Notes: a model not told the origin generated them from the letters alone. A stretch of 64,000 nucleotides of DNA from Alloiococcus otitis ATCC 51267 (GCF_000315445.1 NZ_JH992958.1:323571-387570), one strand, 5' to 3'; numbered from the stretch's first letter, positions 15,837-25,629 are shown. Numbers and translations: made by a program.

Positions 15837-17985
15837 AACAACTTACTTTCAGCTCAATAATGAAATTAACCGACCTGTTAATAACCAAATCCCTCTCCAT
15901 AAGGACAAGGAAGCCTTAGACGCTTATTTTAGAGAGGAAATCAACCCGAAGACCCTGGAATTTGACAGCCTTAGGAAGAAGATTGACTACTTAATTGATG
16001 AAGACTTTATCGAAGAAGGCTTTATCAAGAAATACCCTTTTGACTTTATCAAGGACCTCTTTGACCAAGTCTATGCCAAAGATTTCCGCTTCCGGTCCTT
16101 TATGGGGGCTTACAAGTTTTACACCCAGTATGCCTTGAAGACGGACGACAAGTCTCACTACTTAGAGCGGTATGAAGACCGGGTTGCTTTTAACGCCCTC
16201 TTCTTGGCAGACGGGGACCAAGACTTGGCTCAAAATATTGCCCAAGAGATGATCAGCCAGCGCTACCAACCAGCTACCCCAACCTTTTCCAATGCGGGTC
16301 GCAAGCGGCGGGGTGAATTTGTCTCTTGCTTCTTGATCCAGATGACCGATGACATGAACTCCATCGGCCGGGGGATAAATTCTGCCTTGCAACTGTCTCG
16401 GATTGGGGGCGGGGTCGGTGTCAACCTGTCCAACCTTCGGGCAGCTGGTGACCCCATCAAGAAAATCCAAAATGCTTCTTCCGGTGTCTTGCCGGTTATG
16501 AAACTCTTGGAAGACTCTTTCTCCTACTCCAACCAACTTGGTCAGAGAAATGGGGCGGGGGCGGTTTACCTTAGTGTCTTCCACCCAGATATTATCTCCT
16601 TCCTGTCCACCAAGAAGGAGAATGCGGATGAGAAGGTCCGGGTCAAGACTCTTTCTCTTGGCCTAGTCGTCCCAGACAAGTTCTATGAACTGACCCGAAA
16701 AAATGAAGATATGTACCTCTTCAGTCCCTATGATGTGGAGCGGATTTACGGCACACCATTTTCATACGTTGACATCACCGCTAAATATGACGAGATGGTG
16801 GCCAACCCTGACATTAAGAAAACCAAGATCAAGGCCCGGGAATTGGAGACGGAAATTTCCAAGCTCCAACAAGAGTCTGGTTACCCATATGTTATTAATA
16901 TTGATACAGCCAACCGGGCCAATCCCATTGACGGTAAGATTGTCATGAGTAACTTGTGCAGTGAAATCTTACAAATCCAGGAGCCTTCCCTCATTAAGGG
17001 CAACCAGGACTATGAAAAATTAGGAACGGACATTTCTTGTAACTTGGGGTCGACCAACATTGTCAACCTGATGGAGACTGACGATTTTGAGCGGTCGGTC
17101 GAGACCATGGTTCGGGCTTTGACCCACATTACTGACACATCTGATATTGATGTGGTCCCATCGATCAAAAATGGGAACGACAAGTACCACACCATTGGTT
17201 TAGGGGCTATGGGCCTCCACACCTTCTTTGCCCTCAACCAAATGCACTATGGGTCGCCTGAGTCGATTGAGTTTACCGATGCTTACTTCTTGCTCTTGAA
17301 TTATTACAGCCTCAAGGCTTCCAACAAAATTGCCAAGGAGCGCGGTCAGACCTTTGCTAATTTCGAAAATTCTGACTATGCTTCCGGCCGGTATTTTGAC
17401 TCTTATACTGCTAGCGACTTTCACTTTGACTCTGACAAGGTCCGCCAAATATTTGCAGACCGGGGGATTGACCTGCCAACCGCCCAAGACTGGCAAGACT
17501 TGAAAGAAGCCGTTATGGAAGACGGGCTTTACCACCAAAACCGCTTGGCAGTTGCCCCAACTGGGTCCATTTCCTATGTCAATGAGACCAGTGCCAGCAT
17601 CCACCCTATCACCCGCTTGATCGAAGAACGGCAGGAAAAATTGACCGGTAAGACTTACTACCCTGCCCCTTACCTGTCCAACGAAACCATTGACTACTAT
17701 ACTTCAGCCTATGATACCGACATGCGGAAGGTGATTGATGTTTATGCTGCAGCCCAAAAACACGTGGACCAAGGCATGAGCTTGACCCTCTTCTTGCGGT
17801 CCGTCTTGTCTGAGGAATTGTATGAATGGAAGCAGGGCCACTCCGACAAGCAGACCACCAGGGACTTAAACATCCTCCGGCACTATGCCTTTGACAAGGG
17901 GATTAAGTCCATCTACTATGTTCGAACCTTTACCGATGATGAAGAAGAAGTCGGCGCAAATGCCTGCGAATCTTGCACTATTTAG
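15814..17985 (+). CDS. nrdE: Class Ib ribonucleotide reductase, large subunit
   Basis: A 723-residue catalytic subunit that reduces ribonucleoside diphosphates. It has the conserved QPATPTFSNAGRKRRGEFVSC start of the barrel, NLCSEI, PTGSISYVNETSASIHP near residue 585, and redox cysteines in the C-terminal tail CESCTI. As usual for NrdE there is no N-terminal ATP cone. The start is a TTG at 15814, six bases after GAGGTGG, inside the end of nrdI. Works with NrdF, NrdI and NrdH. Confidence 0.93.
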   Translation: MTTLKTAETTYFQLNNEINRPVNNQIPLHKDKEALDAYFREEINPKTLEFDSLRKKIDYLIDEDFIEEGFIKKYPFDFIKDLFDQVYAKDFRFRSFMGAYKFYTQYALKTDDKSHYLERYEDRVAFNALFLADGDQDLAQNIAQEMISQRYQPATPTFSNAGRKRRGEFVSCFLIQMTDDMNSIGRGINSALQLSRIGGGVGVNLSNLRAAGDPIKKIQNASSGVLPVMKLLEDSFSYSNQLGQRNGAGAVYLSVFHPDIISFLSTKKENADEKVRVKTLSLGLVVPDKFYELTRKNEDMYLFSPYDVERIYGTPFSYVDITAKYDEMVANPDIKKTKIKARELETEISKLQQESGYPYVINIDTANRANPIDGKIVMSNLCSEILQIQEPSLIKGNQDYEKLGTDISCNLGSTNIVNLMETDDFERSVETMVRALTHITDTSDIDVVPSIKNGNDKYHTIGLGAMGLHTFFALNQMHYGSPESIEFTDAYFLLLNYYSLKASNKIAKERGQTFANFENSDYASGRYFDSYTASDFHFDSDKVRQIFADRGIDLPTAQDWQDLKEAVMEDGLYHQNRLAVAPTGSISYVNETSASIHPITRLIEERQEKLTGKTYYPAPYLSNETIDYYTSAYDTDMRKVIDVYAAAQKHVDQGMSLTLFLRSVLSEELYEWKQGHSDKQTTRDLNILRHYAFDKGIKSIYYVRTFTDDEEEVGANACESCTI

Positions 17986-17999
17986 GAAGGAGGGCTAGG

Positions 18000-18959
18000 A
18001 TGAGTGATTTTTATCAAGCCATTAACTGGAACAACCTAGAAGATTTGATTGACAAGTTGACCTGGGAAAAGTTGGTGGAACAGTTTTGGACCGATACCCG
18101 GATCCCGGTTTCCAATGACCTGAATGACTGGCGGGAGCTTTCCCCAGAAGAAAAAGATATGATTGCCAAGGTCTTTGCCGGATTGACCCTCCTGGACACC
18201 CTCCAGTCCCAGGACGGTATGTCTGTGATGAAAGACAGTGTCCGGACCCAGCACGAAGAAGCGGTCTTCAACAATATTGAATTTATGGAGTCCATGCATG
18301 CTAAGAGCTACAGCTCCATCTTCTCCACCTTAAACACCAAGGAAGAGATTGAAGCCATCTTTGACTGGGCTCACTCCAATGACCTCCTCCAGAACAAGGC
18401 CTTGAAGATCAATGAAATCTACCAGAGTCGCCATCCTCTTAAAATCAAGGTAGCCAGTGTTTTTTTGGAATCCTTCTTGTTTTATTCCGGCTTTTTTGCT
18501 CCCCTATATTACCTGGGCAACAGTAAAATGACTAATACAGCTGAAATTATCAAGTTGATCTTAAGAGATGAGTCGGTCCACGGCACCTATATCGGCTACA
18601 AGTTCCAACTAGGCTACAATGAACTAGATGAAGCGGACCAGGAGGACTTGAAGAACTGGGCCTACCAGCTTCTTTACGACCTTTATGAAAACGAGATGGA
18701 ATATGCCAGCACGATCTATGACCAGCTGGGCTGGACCGACAAGGTGGGGACCTTTATGCGGTACAACGCCAACAAGGCCTTGCAAAACCTGGGCTTTGAC
18801 CCCTTCTTCCCTGATACAGCAGAAGACGTGGACCCCCTCGTGATGAACGGGATCTCAACGGGAACTTCCAACCATGACTTCTTCTCCCAAGTCGGTAACG
18901 GCTACCGCTTGGGTATGGTGGAGGCCATGAGTGATGACGACTATACCCAGTGGTTATAA
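18000..18959 (+). CDS. nrdF: Class Ib ribonucleotide reductase, radical subunit
   Basis: A 319-residue ferritin-like protein holding the dimetal (Mn2 or Fe2)-tyrosyl cofactor. Metal ligands are visible in the NIEFMESMHAKSYSSIF and LRDESVHGTYIGYKFQ helices. Start ATG 18000 follows AGGAAGGAGGG. It is the last gene of nrdHIEF; a hairpin terminator separates it from nrdD. Confidence 0.93.
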   Translation: MSDFYQAINWNNLEDLIDKLTWEKLVEQFWTDTRIPVSNDLNDWRELSPEEKDMIAKVFAGLTLLDTLQSQDGMSVMKDSVRTQHEEAVFNNIEFMESMHAKSYSSIFSTLNTKEEIEAIFDWAHSNDLLQNKALKINEIYQSRHPLKIKVASVFLESFLFYSGFFAPLYYLGNSKMTNTAEIIKLILRDESVHGTYIGYKFQLGYNELDEADQEDLKNWAYQLLYDLYENEMEYASTIYDQLGWTDKVGTFMRYNANKALQNLGFDPFFPDTAEDVDPLVMNGISTGTSNHDFFSQVGNGYRLGMVEAMSDDDYTQWL

Positions 18960-18990
18960 GGGTCTTGCTGGTCATTAACGACTTAAAAAT

Positions 18991-19038
18991 AAAGACTTGG
19001 CTTGCACCTTAGCGAGGGTGGAAGCCAGGGCTTGTTTT
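18991..19038 (+). terminator. Terminator between nrdF and nrdD
   Basis: The long stem AAG..TGGCTT-G-CACC / GGTG-G-AAGCCA..GCTT is followed by GTTTTTA, so the class III genes probably have a separate, weak or regulated promoter that I could not pick out. Confidence 0.6.
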
Positions 19039-19085
19039 TACCAGCGTATGTGAAAGAAATCACTAGAAAGAAAGGATGTTGACTG

Positions 19086-21263
19086 ATGGTACGGACCCAA
19101 CAATTGCAGTTAAATGTTTTAGTCCAACCGACCTATGTAAACAAGCGGGATGGTCGCCAGCAAGCCTTTGACTTTGACAAATTTTACCACTCCTACAGCC
19201 AGGCCTACCAGGCTAGCCAGGAGTCTGGGGACCAGGTCAGCTCTGCCGACTTCCAAGACTACTTCCTCCAACTTTTTAAAGACTTACCAGGCGACCAGAT
19301 CCAAGCAGCTAAACTTTACCAACTGATGGAAGACTACCTAGAAGACAGCCAGCAGACTGACTGCTTGGAGGCCTTCCAGTCTATCCGGCGCAAGAAGGTA
19401 GACCATTTTAAGAAACAAAGGGATATCAACCAAAGGATTAACACCCTCTTGGACCGGGACCAGGATGTCGTCCATGAAAACGCCAACAAGGATAGCAATG
19501 TCTTCAACACCCAACGTGATTTGACAGCTGGCATTGTGGCCAAGGCCACAGGCTTGAAGATGCTGCCGGATCATGTGGCCAATGCCCATGAAAAGGGAGA
19601 GATCCACTACCATGACCTGGACTACTCGCCCTACTCTTCTATGAGCAACTGCTGCTTGATTGACTTCAAGTCTATGTTTGAAGAAGGCTTTTACATCGGC
19701 AATGCCGAAGTAGAAACACCTAAATCTATCCAGACTGCCACTGCTCAAACAGCTCAAATCATCGCCAATGTGGCTTCTAGCCAGTATGGGGGTTGTACCT
19801 TCGACCGGGCAGACCAAGTTTTAGCCCCTTACGCTGAGAAAAACTACCAAAAACACCTGGCTGTGGCCCAAAAATGGATTGAGGACCCTGACAAGCAGAA
19901 GGCCTTTGCCAAGGAAAGAACCAAAAAAGATATTTACGATGCCATGCAAAGCCTGGAATATGAGATCAACACCCTCTACACCTCCCAAGGACAAACCCCT
20001 TTTACCACAGTAGGCTTTGGCCTGGGTCAGTCTTGGTTTGAGCGGGAAATCCAAAAGGCCATCCTCCAGGTCCGGATTAAGGGCTTGGGCAGGGAAGAGC
20101 GGACTGCTATTTTCCCTAAATTGATTTTTACTATTAAGGAAGGGCTCAACCGCAAACCAGATGACCCTAACTATGACGTGAAGGAACTGGCCTTGGAATG
20201 CTCAACCAAGCGCATGTACCCGGACATCATAAACTATGATAAAATTATCGAATTAACCGGTAGCTTCAAAGCTCCAATGGGTTGCCGGTCCTTCCTCCAA
20301 GGCTGGCGGGATGAAAAGGGTCAAGAAGTTAATGCCGGTCGGATGAACTTGGGGGTCGTTACCCTTAACCTGCCCCGGATCGCCATGGAATCAGGCGGGG
20401 ACTTTAACCGTTTCAAAGAGATTTTAGACGACCGCCTAGACATTGCCCACGATGCCTTGGTCTTTAAGGCCAATCGGGTTATGGACACCAAGCCAGAGAA
20501 TGCTCCAATCCTCTACATTCACGGGGCCTTTGGCAAGCGGACCAAGCCAGGCGGGGATATCAAGTCCTACTTCAAGAATCGCCGGGCCACCGTTTCCCTA
20601 GGTTATATCGGCCTTTACGAAGTGGCTACCGTCTTTTACGGTGGTCAGTGGGAGGACAATTCCGAGGCCAAGGCCTTTACCCTAGACATTGTCCGCTATC
20701 TTAAGGAAAAAACTGGAGAGTGGTCCGACCAAGAAGACCTCCACTTCAGCCTCTATGCCACCCCTAGTGAAAGCTTGACAGACCGTTTTAATCGCCTAGA
20801 CAAGGATAAGTTTGGTCTTGTGGAAAATATTACCGACAAGGAGTACTACACCAATAGCTTCCACTATGATGTCCGCAAAGATCCGACCCCTTTTGAAAAG
20901 CTGGACTTTGAAAAAGACTACCCTAAATATTCTAGCGGTGGTTTTATCCACTACTGTGAGTACCCTAAACTCCAAACCAACCCCAAAGCCCTAGAAGCTG
21001 TCTGGGACTATGCTTACGACAAGGTGGGCTATTTGGGGACAAACACCCCGATTGACCACTGCTATGAGTGTGGCTATGACGGCGACTTTAAGCCAACTGA
21101 CCGGGGCTTTGAGTGCCCAAGTTGTGGCAATACCAACCCGGACACCTGCGATGTGGTTAAACGAACCTGTGGCTATTTGGGCAATCCCCAAAAACGCCCC
21201 ATGGTCCACGGCCGCCACAAGGAAATTCAGTCCCGGGTTAAACACGTCAAGGGTGAGTCCTAA
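19086..21263 (+). CDS. nrdD: Anaerobic (class III) ribonucleoside-triphosphate reductase
   Basis: A 725-residue glycyl-radical enzyme. The N-terminal ATP-cone domain (VNKRDGRQQAFDFDKFYHS) senses ATP/dATP. The catalytic barrel contains SSQYGGCTFDRADQ and CSTKRMYPD. The C-terminal zinc site CYECGYDG...CPSCGN is followed by the radical loop RTCGYLG. It makes dNTPs without oxygen after activation by NrdG, whose start overlaps the stop by one base. With nrdHIEF upstream the cell covers aerobic and anaerobic growth. Confidence 0.94.
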   Translation: MVRTQQLQLNVLVQPTYVNKRDGRQQAFDFDKFYHSYSQAYQASQESGDQVSSADFQDYFLQLFKDLPGDQIQAAKLYQLMEDYLEDSQQTDCLEAFQSIRRKKVDHFKKQRDINQRINTLLDRDQDVVHENANKDSNVFNTQRDLTAGIVAKATGLKMLPDHVANAHEKGEIHYHDLDYSPYSSMSNCCLIDFKSMFEEGFYIGNAEVETPKSIQTATAQTAQIIANVASSQYGGCTFDRADQVLAPYAEKNYQKHLAVAQKWIEDPDKQKAFAKERTKKDIYDAMQSLEYEINTLYTSQGQTPFTTVGFGLGQSWFEREIQKAILQVRIKGLGREERTAIFPKLIFTIKEGLNRKPDDPNYDVKELALECSTKRMYPDIINYDKIIELTGSFKAPMGCRSFLQGWRDEKGQEVNAGRMNLGVVTLNLPRIAMESGGDFNRFKEILDDRLDIAHDALVFKANRVMDTKPENAPILYIHGAFGKRTKPGGDIKSYFKNRRATVSLGYIGLYEVATVFYGGQWEDNSEAKAFTLDIVRYLKEKTGEWSDQEDLHFSLYATPSESLTDRFNRLDKDKFGLVENITDKEYYTNSFHYDVRKDPTPFEKLDFEKDYPKYSSGGFIHYCEYPKLQTNPKALEAVWDYAYDKVGYLGTNTPIDHCYECGYDGDFKPTDRGFECPSCGNTNPDTCDVVKRTCGYLGNPQKRPMVHGRHKEIQSRVKHVKGES

Positions 21264-21826
21264 TGGCTAAGGATCCGACCCAATGGACGTCTGACCAATT
21301 TTCCAAGGGCTACATTGCTGACTACAAGCCCTATAACTTTGTTGACGGGGAAGGAGTCCGGTGCAGCCTCTATGTGTCTGGTTGTCCCTTTGCCTGCCCG
21401 GGCTGCTATAACAAGATTGCTCAGAACTTCTCTTACGGCAATCCTTATACTAAAGACTTAGAAGACCAAATTATAGAAGATCTAGCGGCCGATTACTGTC
21501 AGGGTTTGACCCTCTTGGGCGGGGAGCCTTTCTTAAACACCGGAGTCACCCTGTCCTTGGCCAAACGGGTCCGGCAAACATACGGCCAGGCCAAGGATAT
21601 CTGGTCCTGGTCTGGCTATACTTGGGAAGAAATTGTCGACAAGGGAACAGAGGATAAAAAAGAACTCTTGTCTTACCTGGACATTTTGGTGGATGGCCGT
21701 TTTAAACAAGACCAATTTGCCCCAGACCTCCATTTTCGGGGCAGTGCCAACCAACGGATTATCGATGTTCCCCAGTCTCTGGACCAAGGGGAGATTGTCC
21801 TCTGGCACAATGGAGACTACAAATAA
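21263..21826 (+). CDS. nrdG: Class III RNR activating enzyme (radical SAM)
   Basis: A 187-residue radical-SAM activase. The cluster motif C-x3-C-x2-C is in SGCPFACPGCYNKI, with the SAM-binding GG in LTLLGGEPFLN. It abstracts hydrogen from the glycyl residue of NrdD. ATG overlaps the TAA of nrdD (TAATG), giving tight coupling. A strong terminator follows. Confidence 0.94.
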   Translation: MAKDPTQWTSDQFSKGYIADYKPYNFVDGEGVRCSLYVSGCPFACPGCYNKIAQNFSYGNPYTKDLEDQIIEDLAADYCQGLTLLGGEPFLNTGVTLSLAKRVRQTYGQAKDIWSWSGYTWEEIVDKGTEDKKELLSYLDILVDGRFKQDQFAPDLHFRGSANQRIIDVPQSLDQGEIVLWHNGDYK

Positions 21827-21868
21827 AAAGAGGCTAGGACTGCTTGATTGAGTCCTAGCTTCTTTTAC
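21826..21868 (+). terminator. Terminator of nrdDG
   Basis: Nearly perfect stem AAAAGAGGCTAGGACT / AGTCCTAGCTTCTTTT; A- and T-rich flanks make it usable from both sides, including for the minus-strand gene ending at 21945. Confidence 0.85.
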
Positions 21869-21944
21869 TTGAAAACTGGTTGGTGGGGTAAGTTGAAGTC
21901 TTAGCTTGGTCCGGGGATTGGCCATTATTGGCTTTTTAGAGGCG

Positions 21945-22382
21945 TCAATTTTCTTTTTGGTCTTGCTTGGTATAGGAGACAACTTGACTCCTCTTGTTGC
22001 TAGCGATTTCGTTGGCCCGGCCTAGCGCTTCCTTCTTGCTAGCATAGGAATGACTGGCTTGGTCAGCTCCTTCCGTTCTGACCTGCCACTGGTTTTTGTC
22101 GGCATCGAAGGAGACCAGGACGTCCTGGTCTAACAAGTCTGGATCAGCTGCTTCTTCATGGGAGTCGGATTTTTTAGGCCGGCTACCGTACTTGGCCGCC
22201 TGAATCTCTTTTGGACTAGCCCCTTCTGCCCAGTTCTTGGCCTGCTGGATGGCAATCGGAATGGCCTGGCCTTCTGGATAATCGCTATCTAGGAGACTGT
22301 TAGCTATCTCGATGGCTTTTTTGCGGACCGGAAGGGCTAGGTTTTTAAAACGATCGGGGTAATTTTTTAAGTTCCAGGGCAT
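21945..22382 (-). CDS. DUF2188 domain protein
   Basis: A 145-residue hydrophilic protein of unknown function. The C-terminal ~50 residues (NQWQVRTEGADQASHSYASK, then KEALGRANEIASN) are a DUF2188 domain, whose members are small proteins of unknown role. The N-terminal half (MPWNLKNYPDRFKNLALPVR, later IPIAIQQAKNWAEG) resembles ChaB-like sequences, joined by a charged linker rich in Asp/Glu. ATG preceded by AGGAGG. Monocistronic. Confidence 0.8.
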   Translation of the reverse strand: MPWNLKNYPDRFKNLALPVRKKAIEIANSLLDSDYPEGQAIPIAIQQAKNWAEGASPKEIQAAKYGSRPKKSDSHEEAADPDLLDQDVLVSFDADKNQWQVRTEGADQASHSYASKKEALGRANEIASNKRSQVVSYTKQDQKEN

Positions 22383-22536
22383 AGTGGACCTCCTTTTTAA
22401 AATGGTTTGCTTAGTTTACCATGAAGGCTAGGTCAAAGCTTATCTAAGCTTTTGGCTTAAAAGCAGGTGTGGGTGTCTTTCTGGCTAGGAGGGGTTTTTA
22501 GCTTTTCCTAAAAATGGACTCAGTTTTAGGATCTCT

Positions 22537-22566
22537 TTGTTCATTTTGCTAGACTATTGGTATAAT
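22537..22566 (+). promoter_or_regulatory. Promoter of the phosphatase gene
   Basis: TTGTTC, an 18-nt spacer and TATAAT (22561-22566), with an extended TGG just before the -10. Confidence 0.55.
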
Positions 22567-22598
22567 ACTTGTAAAGAAATTAACGGGGAGGAATCTTT

Positions 22599-23060
22599 AT
22601 GATCAAGGTAGTCTTTGTTTGTTTAGGAAATATTTGCCGGTCTCCCATGGCCGAAGTTGTTTTTAAAGACTTATTAGAAAAAGAAGGCATAGCCGACCAA
22701 GTCCAGGTGGATTCAGCTGGAACTTCTAGCTTGGAAGAAGGCAATCCGGCCCACCAAGGCACCCAGGACCGACTTGCCCAGGAAGGTTTATCAGCGGAGG
22801 GTTTACACTCCCGCCCCATCGATCAAGAAGACCTAGAAGCTGATTACATTGTAGCCATGGACCAGAGTAATGTGAACGATATTTTGGCCTATATCTCAGG
22901 TCGACCAGCTGGCCAGGTGAAAAAATTACTCGCCTATGCTGGTAGCCAGAAAGATATTGCTGACCCTTGGTACACCGGCGATTTTGATGCCACTTACGCG
23001 GATGTGATAAAGGGCTGCCAGGGGCTTTTAGACGAAATAAAGGCCAAGCATTTTGACTAA
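22599..23060 (+). CDS. Low-molecular-weight protein tyrosine phosphatase
   Basis: A 153-residue LMW-PTP. The P-loop CLGNICRSPMAE (Cys about residue 8) and the general acid in DPWYTGDF (near residue 127) are complete, so an active phosphatase is expected. Targets in Firmicutes include protein-Tyr (or Arg) phosphates; none can be assigned here. The downstream fructosamine-kinase-like gene starts 24 bp after its stop, so they form a two-gene operon. In several bacteria an LMW-PTP and a fructosamine kinase are paired for protein deglycation or repair. Confidence 0.9.
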   Translation: MIKVVFVCLGNICRSPMAEVVFKDLLEKEGIADQVQVDSAGTSSLEEGNPAHQGTQDRLAQEGLSAEGLHSRPIDQEDLEADYIVAMDQSNVNDILAYISGRPAGQVKKLLAYAGSQKDIADPWYTGDFDATYADVIKGCQGLLDEIKAKHFD

Positions 23061-23083
23061 GACAAACTAGGAGCAGGGTAGAC

Positions 23084-23953
23084 ATGTTGAATTTAAAGCA
23101 ATGGAAGGAAAAATTGCCAGTTGAGAACTTACAGACTTTACAGCCAGTAGCAGGTGGGTCTATCAATGAGGCTTATGAAGTCCAAACGTCATCAGGCAAG
23201 TATTTTCTCCTGGTCCAACCCGGAGCCAAAACAGATTTTTATGCAGCTGAAATTGCTGGCTTAAAGCTTTTTGAAGACCACCAGGTCACCGCCCCCAAAG
23301 TTGTGGATGCCGGCCAGTTAAATGGGGATGCCTACCTCCTCTTGTCTTACTTGGATGAAGGAGGGTCTGGCAGCCAGTCTCAATTAGGCCAGCTGGTTGC
23401 CAAGCTCCACCAGGTGGAGTCTGATTCAGGCCAGTTTGGTTTTGACTACCCAACTGATATGGCGGATATTGCCTTTGACAACCATTGGACAGAGACCTGG
23501 CTTGACCTCTTTATCAAGGGCCGGATTGACCCCATGTATGACCGGATCAAAAGCCAAGGCTACTGGGATCAGGGGCAAGCAGCCAAGGCTGACCAAGTGT
23601 ATGACATCATGGTGACCAGCCTCAAAGACCATGATTCGAGGCCCTCTCTTTTGCATGGAGACTTATGGTCAGGCAATGTAATGTTCCTTGAAGACGGGTT
23701 TCCCGCCATCTTTGACCCGGCCCCATTTTACGGCGACCGAGAATTCGACTTGGGAGCCACCTTAACCTTTGGGGGCTTTGGCCCAGACTTTTACCAGGCC
23801 TATGAAGAAGCCTACCCCTTAGAACCAGGAGCCTGGGACCGGATCGAATTCTATAACTTATACCTGCTCTTGCTTCACTTGATAAAATTTGGGTCTAGCT
23901 ACCAAGGAGGCGTAGCCCGGAGCATGGATAAGATTATTCAAAATGTTGAATAG
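23084..23953 (+). CDS. Fructosamine kinase family protein
   Basis: A 289-residue kinase of the fructosamine-3-kinase/APH fold. PVAGGSINEAYEV forms the P-loop, HGDLWSGNV (near residue 195) holds the catalytic Asp, and DPAPFYGDREFDLG the metal-binding Asp. Such enzymes phosphorylate ketoamine adducts (ribulosamine or fructosamine) on proteins, which then detach. Pairing with the upstream LMW-PTP supports a deglycation role. Start ATG 23084 after AGGAG. Ended by a strong hairpin. Confidence 0.88.
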   Translation: MLNLKQWKEKLPVENLQTLQPVAGGSINEAYEVQTSSGKYFLLVQPGAKTDFYAAEIAGLKLFEDHQVTAPKVVDAGQLNGDAYLLLSYLDEGGSGSQSQLGQLVAKLHQVESDSGQFGFDYPTDMADIAFDNHWTETWLDLFIKGRIDPMYDRIKSQGYWDQGQAAKADQVYDIMVTSLKDHDSRPSLLHGDLWSGNVMFLEDGFPAIFDPAPFYGDREFDLGATLTFGGFGPDFYQAYEEAYPLEPGAWDRIEFYNLYLLLLHLIKFGSSYQGGVARSMDKIIQNVE

Positions 23954-23959
23954 AAGGTG

Positions 23960-23996
23960 AAACAAGCCAGCCCCTTAGCTAGGGCTGGCTTGTTTG
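23960..23996 (+). terminator. Terminator after the fructosamine kinase gene
   Basis: AAACAAGCCAGCCC / GGGCTGGCTTGTTT, a 14-bp perfect stem. Confidence 0.85.
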
Positions 23997-24003
23997 CTTA
24001 TTA

Positions 24004-24141
24004 ATGACAAGAGTTTTGCGGGTGGGCTTTCTCGAATAAACCGTGTTATTCGAGAATTTATGGTCATTTTTCTCAAACAACTAATGTTATTCGAGAATTT
24101 CCCCCAATTTTTCTCGAACAAGGGCCATGGTTTGAGAAACA
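24004..24141. repeat. 41-bp palindromic repeat array A
   Basis: Units begin at 24004 (degenerate), 24045 and 24086, exactly 41 bp apart, and a half unit (GTTTGAGAA) follows. Each has the form GTTATTCGAGAATT-N-TTTTTCTCAAACAAC, i.e. imperfect inverted arms that could fold into a hairpin. The array sits just past the stop of the minus-strand transporter ATPase. A second array with the same unit is at 26983. Confidence 0.85.
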
Positions 24142-24161
24142 CAACCGCTCTTAAATCTAGC

Positions 24162-24911
24162 CTAGTAATAGCTAGTGTCTAAAAATTTGCGAAGATCAGT
24201 ATCAGTAGGGTTATCCAAGGTGTCTTCTGGACTTCCATCCGCTGCAATCTGACCCTGGTTCATAAAAAGGACTCGGTTGGCTACTTTTCTTGCAAAAGAG
24301 ATTTCATGGGTAACCAGGAGCATGGTGGTGTTGCCTTCTTCCACCAAGCCTTGGATAGTGGCTAAAACCTCTGACACCAACATGGGGTCTAGGGCTGAAG
24401 TGGGTTCGTCAAAGAGGAAGACCTTGGGATTGACGGCTAAAGACCGGGCAATCCCCACCCTTTGTTGCTGGCCTCCTGATAGCTCTGAAGGGTAGGCATC
24501 TTGACGGTTGGCCATACCGACTTTTTCTAATTGTTCTAAGGCAATGGACCCAGCCTGGTCTTTGTCCACATTCCGGACGGTGACTAAAGATTCCATCACA
24601 TTTTCTAGGGCGGTCATGTTTTTGAATAAGTTGTAGTGTTGAAAGACCATGGAGGATTGGAGGCGGAGTCTTTGCACGTCTTTCTTAGAGTGAGACTTAG
24701 CATCCACTGTAACGTCTCCGATGGTAATTTTTCCGCTAGTGGGTTCATTTAAATAATTTAAGGTTCGCAGGAAAGTTGACTTACCGGTTCCAGAGGGGCC
24801 AATAATGGCGACGATTTCCTTGTCTTTGACTTCTAAGTTGATGTCTTTGAGGACGGTATGGTCGCCAAAACTTTTAGACAGATTCTCGATCGTCACTACA
24901 TTTTCCGTCAT
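24162..24911 (-). CDS. Cystine/polar amino acid ABC transporter ATPase
   Basis: A 249-residue ATPase of the polar-amino-acid (GlnQ/TcyC/TcyN) type. Walker A GPSGTGKS is near residue 40, signature LSGGQQQRVGIARSL near 145, Walker B VFLFDEPTSALDP near 168, and the switch His in LLVTHEIS. The start ATG 24911 has AAAGGAG nine bases before it. Third gene of an SBP-permease-ATPase operon whose leader is a cysteine T-box, so cystine or cysteine is the likely cargo. A relic of its last 26 codons occurs at 27182-27263. Confidence 0.9.
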   Translation of the reverse strand: MTENVVTIENLSKSFGDHTVLKDINLEVKDKEIVAIIGPSGTGKSTFLRTLNYLNEPTSGKITIGDVTVDAKSHSKKDVQRLRLQSSMVFQHYNLFKNMTALENVMESLVTVRNVDKDQAGSIALEQLEKVGMANRQDAYPSELSGGQQQRVGIARSLAVNPKVFLFDEPTSALDPMLVSEVLATIQGLVEEGNTTMLLVTHEISFARKVANRVLFMNQGQIAADGSPEDTLDNPTDTDLRKFLDTSYY

Positions 24912-24939
24912 AAAAAACAACTCCTTTCACGAAACTAGC

Positions 24940-25605
24940 TTAATAAGCCTGGGATGATTTTTTAGCGATATAGCGTTGGAAAAGGCTGAGGAGGCCAACA
25001 ATGACCAGGTAGACAATGATTACGCCTGCATAGATTTCAAAGTAAGCAAAGGTCCGTGACCCTTCAACCCGGGCAGCCCCCATGACATCAACGACCCCTA
25101 AGACAAAGGAAAGAGAGGTCATTTTGGTAATGCTGATTACATTGTTAAAGAGGCTGGGGAGGGCTATCCGGGTTGCTTGAGGAATAATGACCCGGCGCAT
25201 GAGCTGGCTGTCGGTCATCCCCAAGGAGTAGGCGGCGTCCTTTTGCCCTTCTTCAACAGATAAGAGGGCTCCCCGGATGCTTTCAGCCATAAAACCACCT
25301 GCTGTCATGCTGATAACGATGGAGACAGCGTTGAGGGGGTTCATATTCTGTACAAAGTCACTGTACATGGCAATCCCATAGTAAAAGAAGTACAAGAGGG
25401 CAATCAAAGGAGCACTCCGGATGACGAAGAGGTAGACCTTGGCTAGGGGGTCGAGGATTTTAATTTCATAATAGTTGATCACGGCTAGAATAAGGCCAAT
25501 GATCAAGCCAAATAAGGTGGCCACAAGGGTTAAATACAGAGTAAAGCGGGCAGAGTAAAAGAGCTGGGGCAGGACTTCAAGCAAGTAGGAAAAATCAAAT
25601 CCCAT
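24940..25605 (-). CDS. Cystine/polar amino acid ABC transporter permease
   Basis: A 221-residue permease of the His/Glu/Gln/Cys family with about five membrane helices. The EAA loop GQKDAAYSLGMTDSQLMRR follows ESIRGALLSVEE. It pairs with the ATPase 28 bp downstream and with the binding lipoprotein 24 bp upstream, and forms the transmembrane homodimer. Most similar in style to TcyB/TcyL permeases, by inference. Confidence 0.9.
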   Translation of the reverse strand: MGFDFSYLLEVLPQLFYSARFTLYLTLVATLFGLIIGLILAVINYYEIKILDPLAKVYLFVIRSAPLIALLYFFYYGIAMYSDFVQNMNPLNAVSIVISMTAGGFMAESIRGALLSVEEGQKDAAYSLGMTDSQLMRRVIIPQATRIALPSLFNNVISITKMTSLSFVLGVVDVMGAARVEGSRTFAYFEIYAGVIIVYLVIVGLLSLFQRYIAKKSSQAY

Positions 25606-25629
25606 ATTGGTTATTCCCTCCTAATGAAC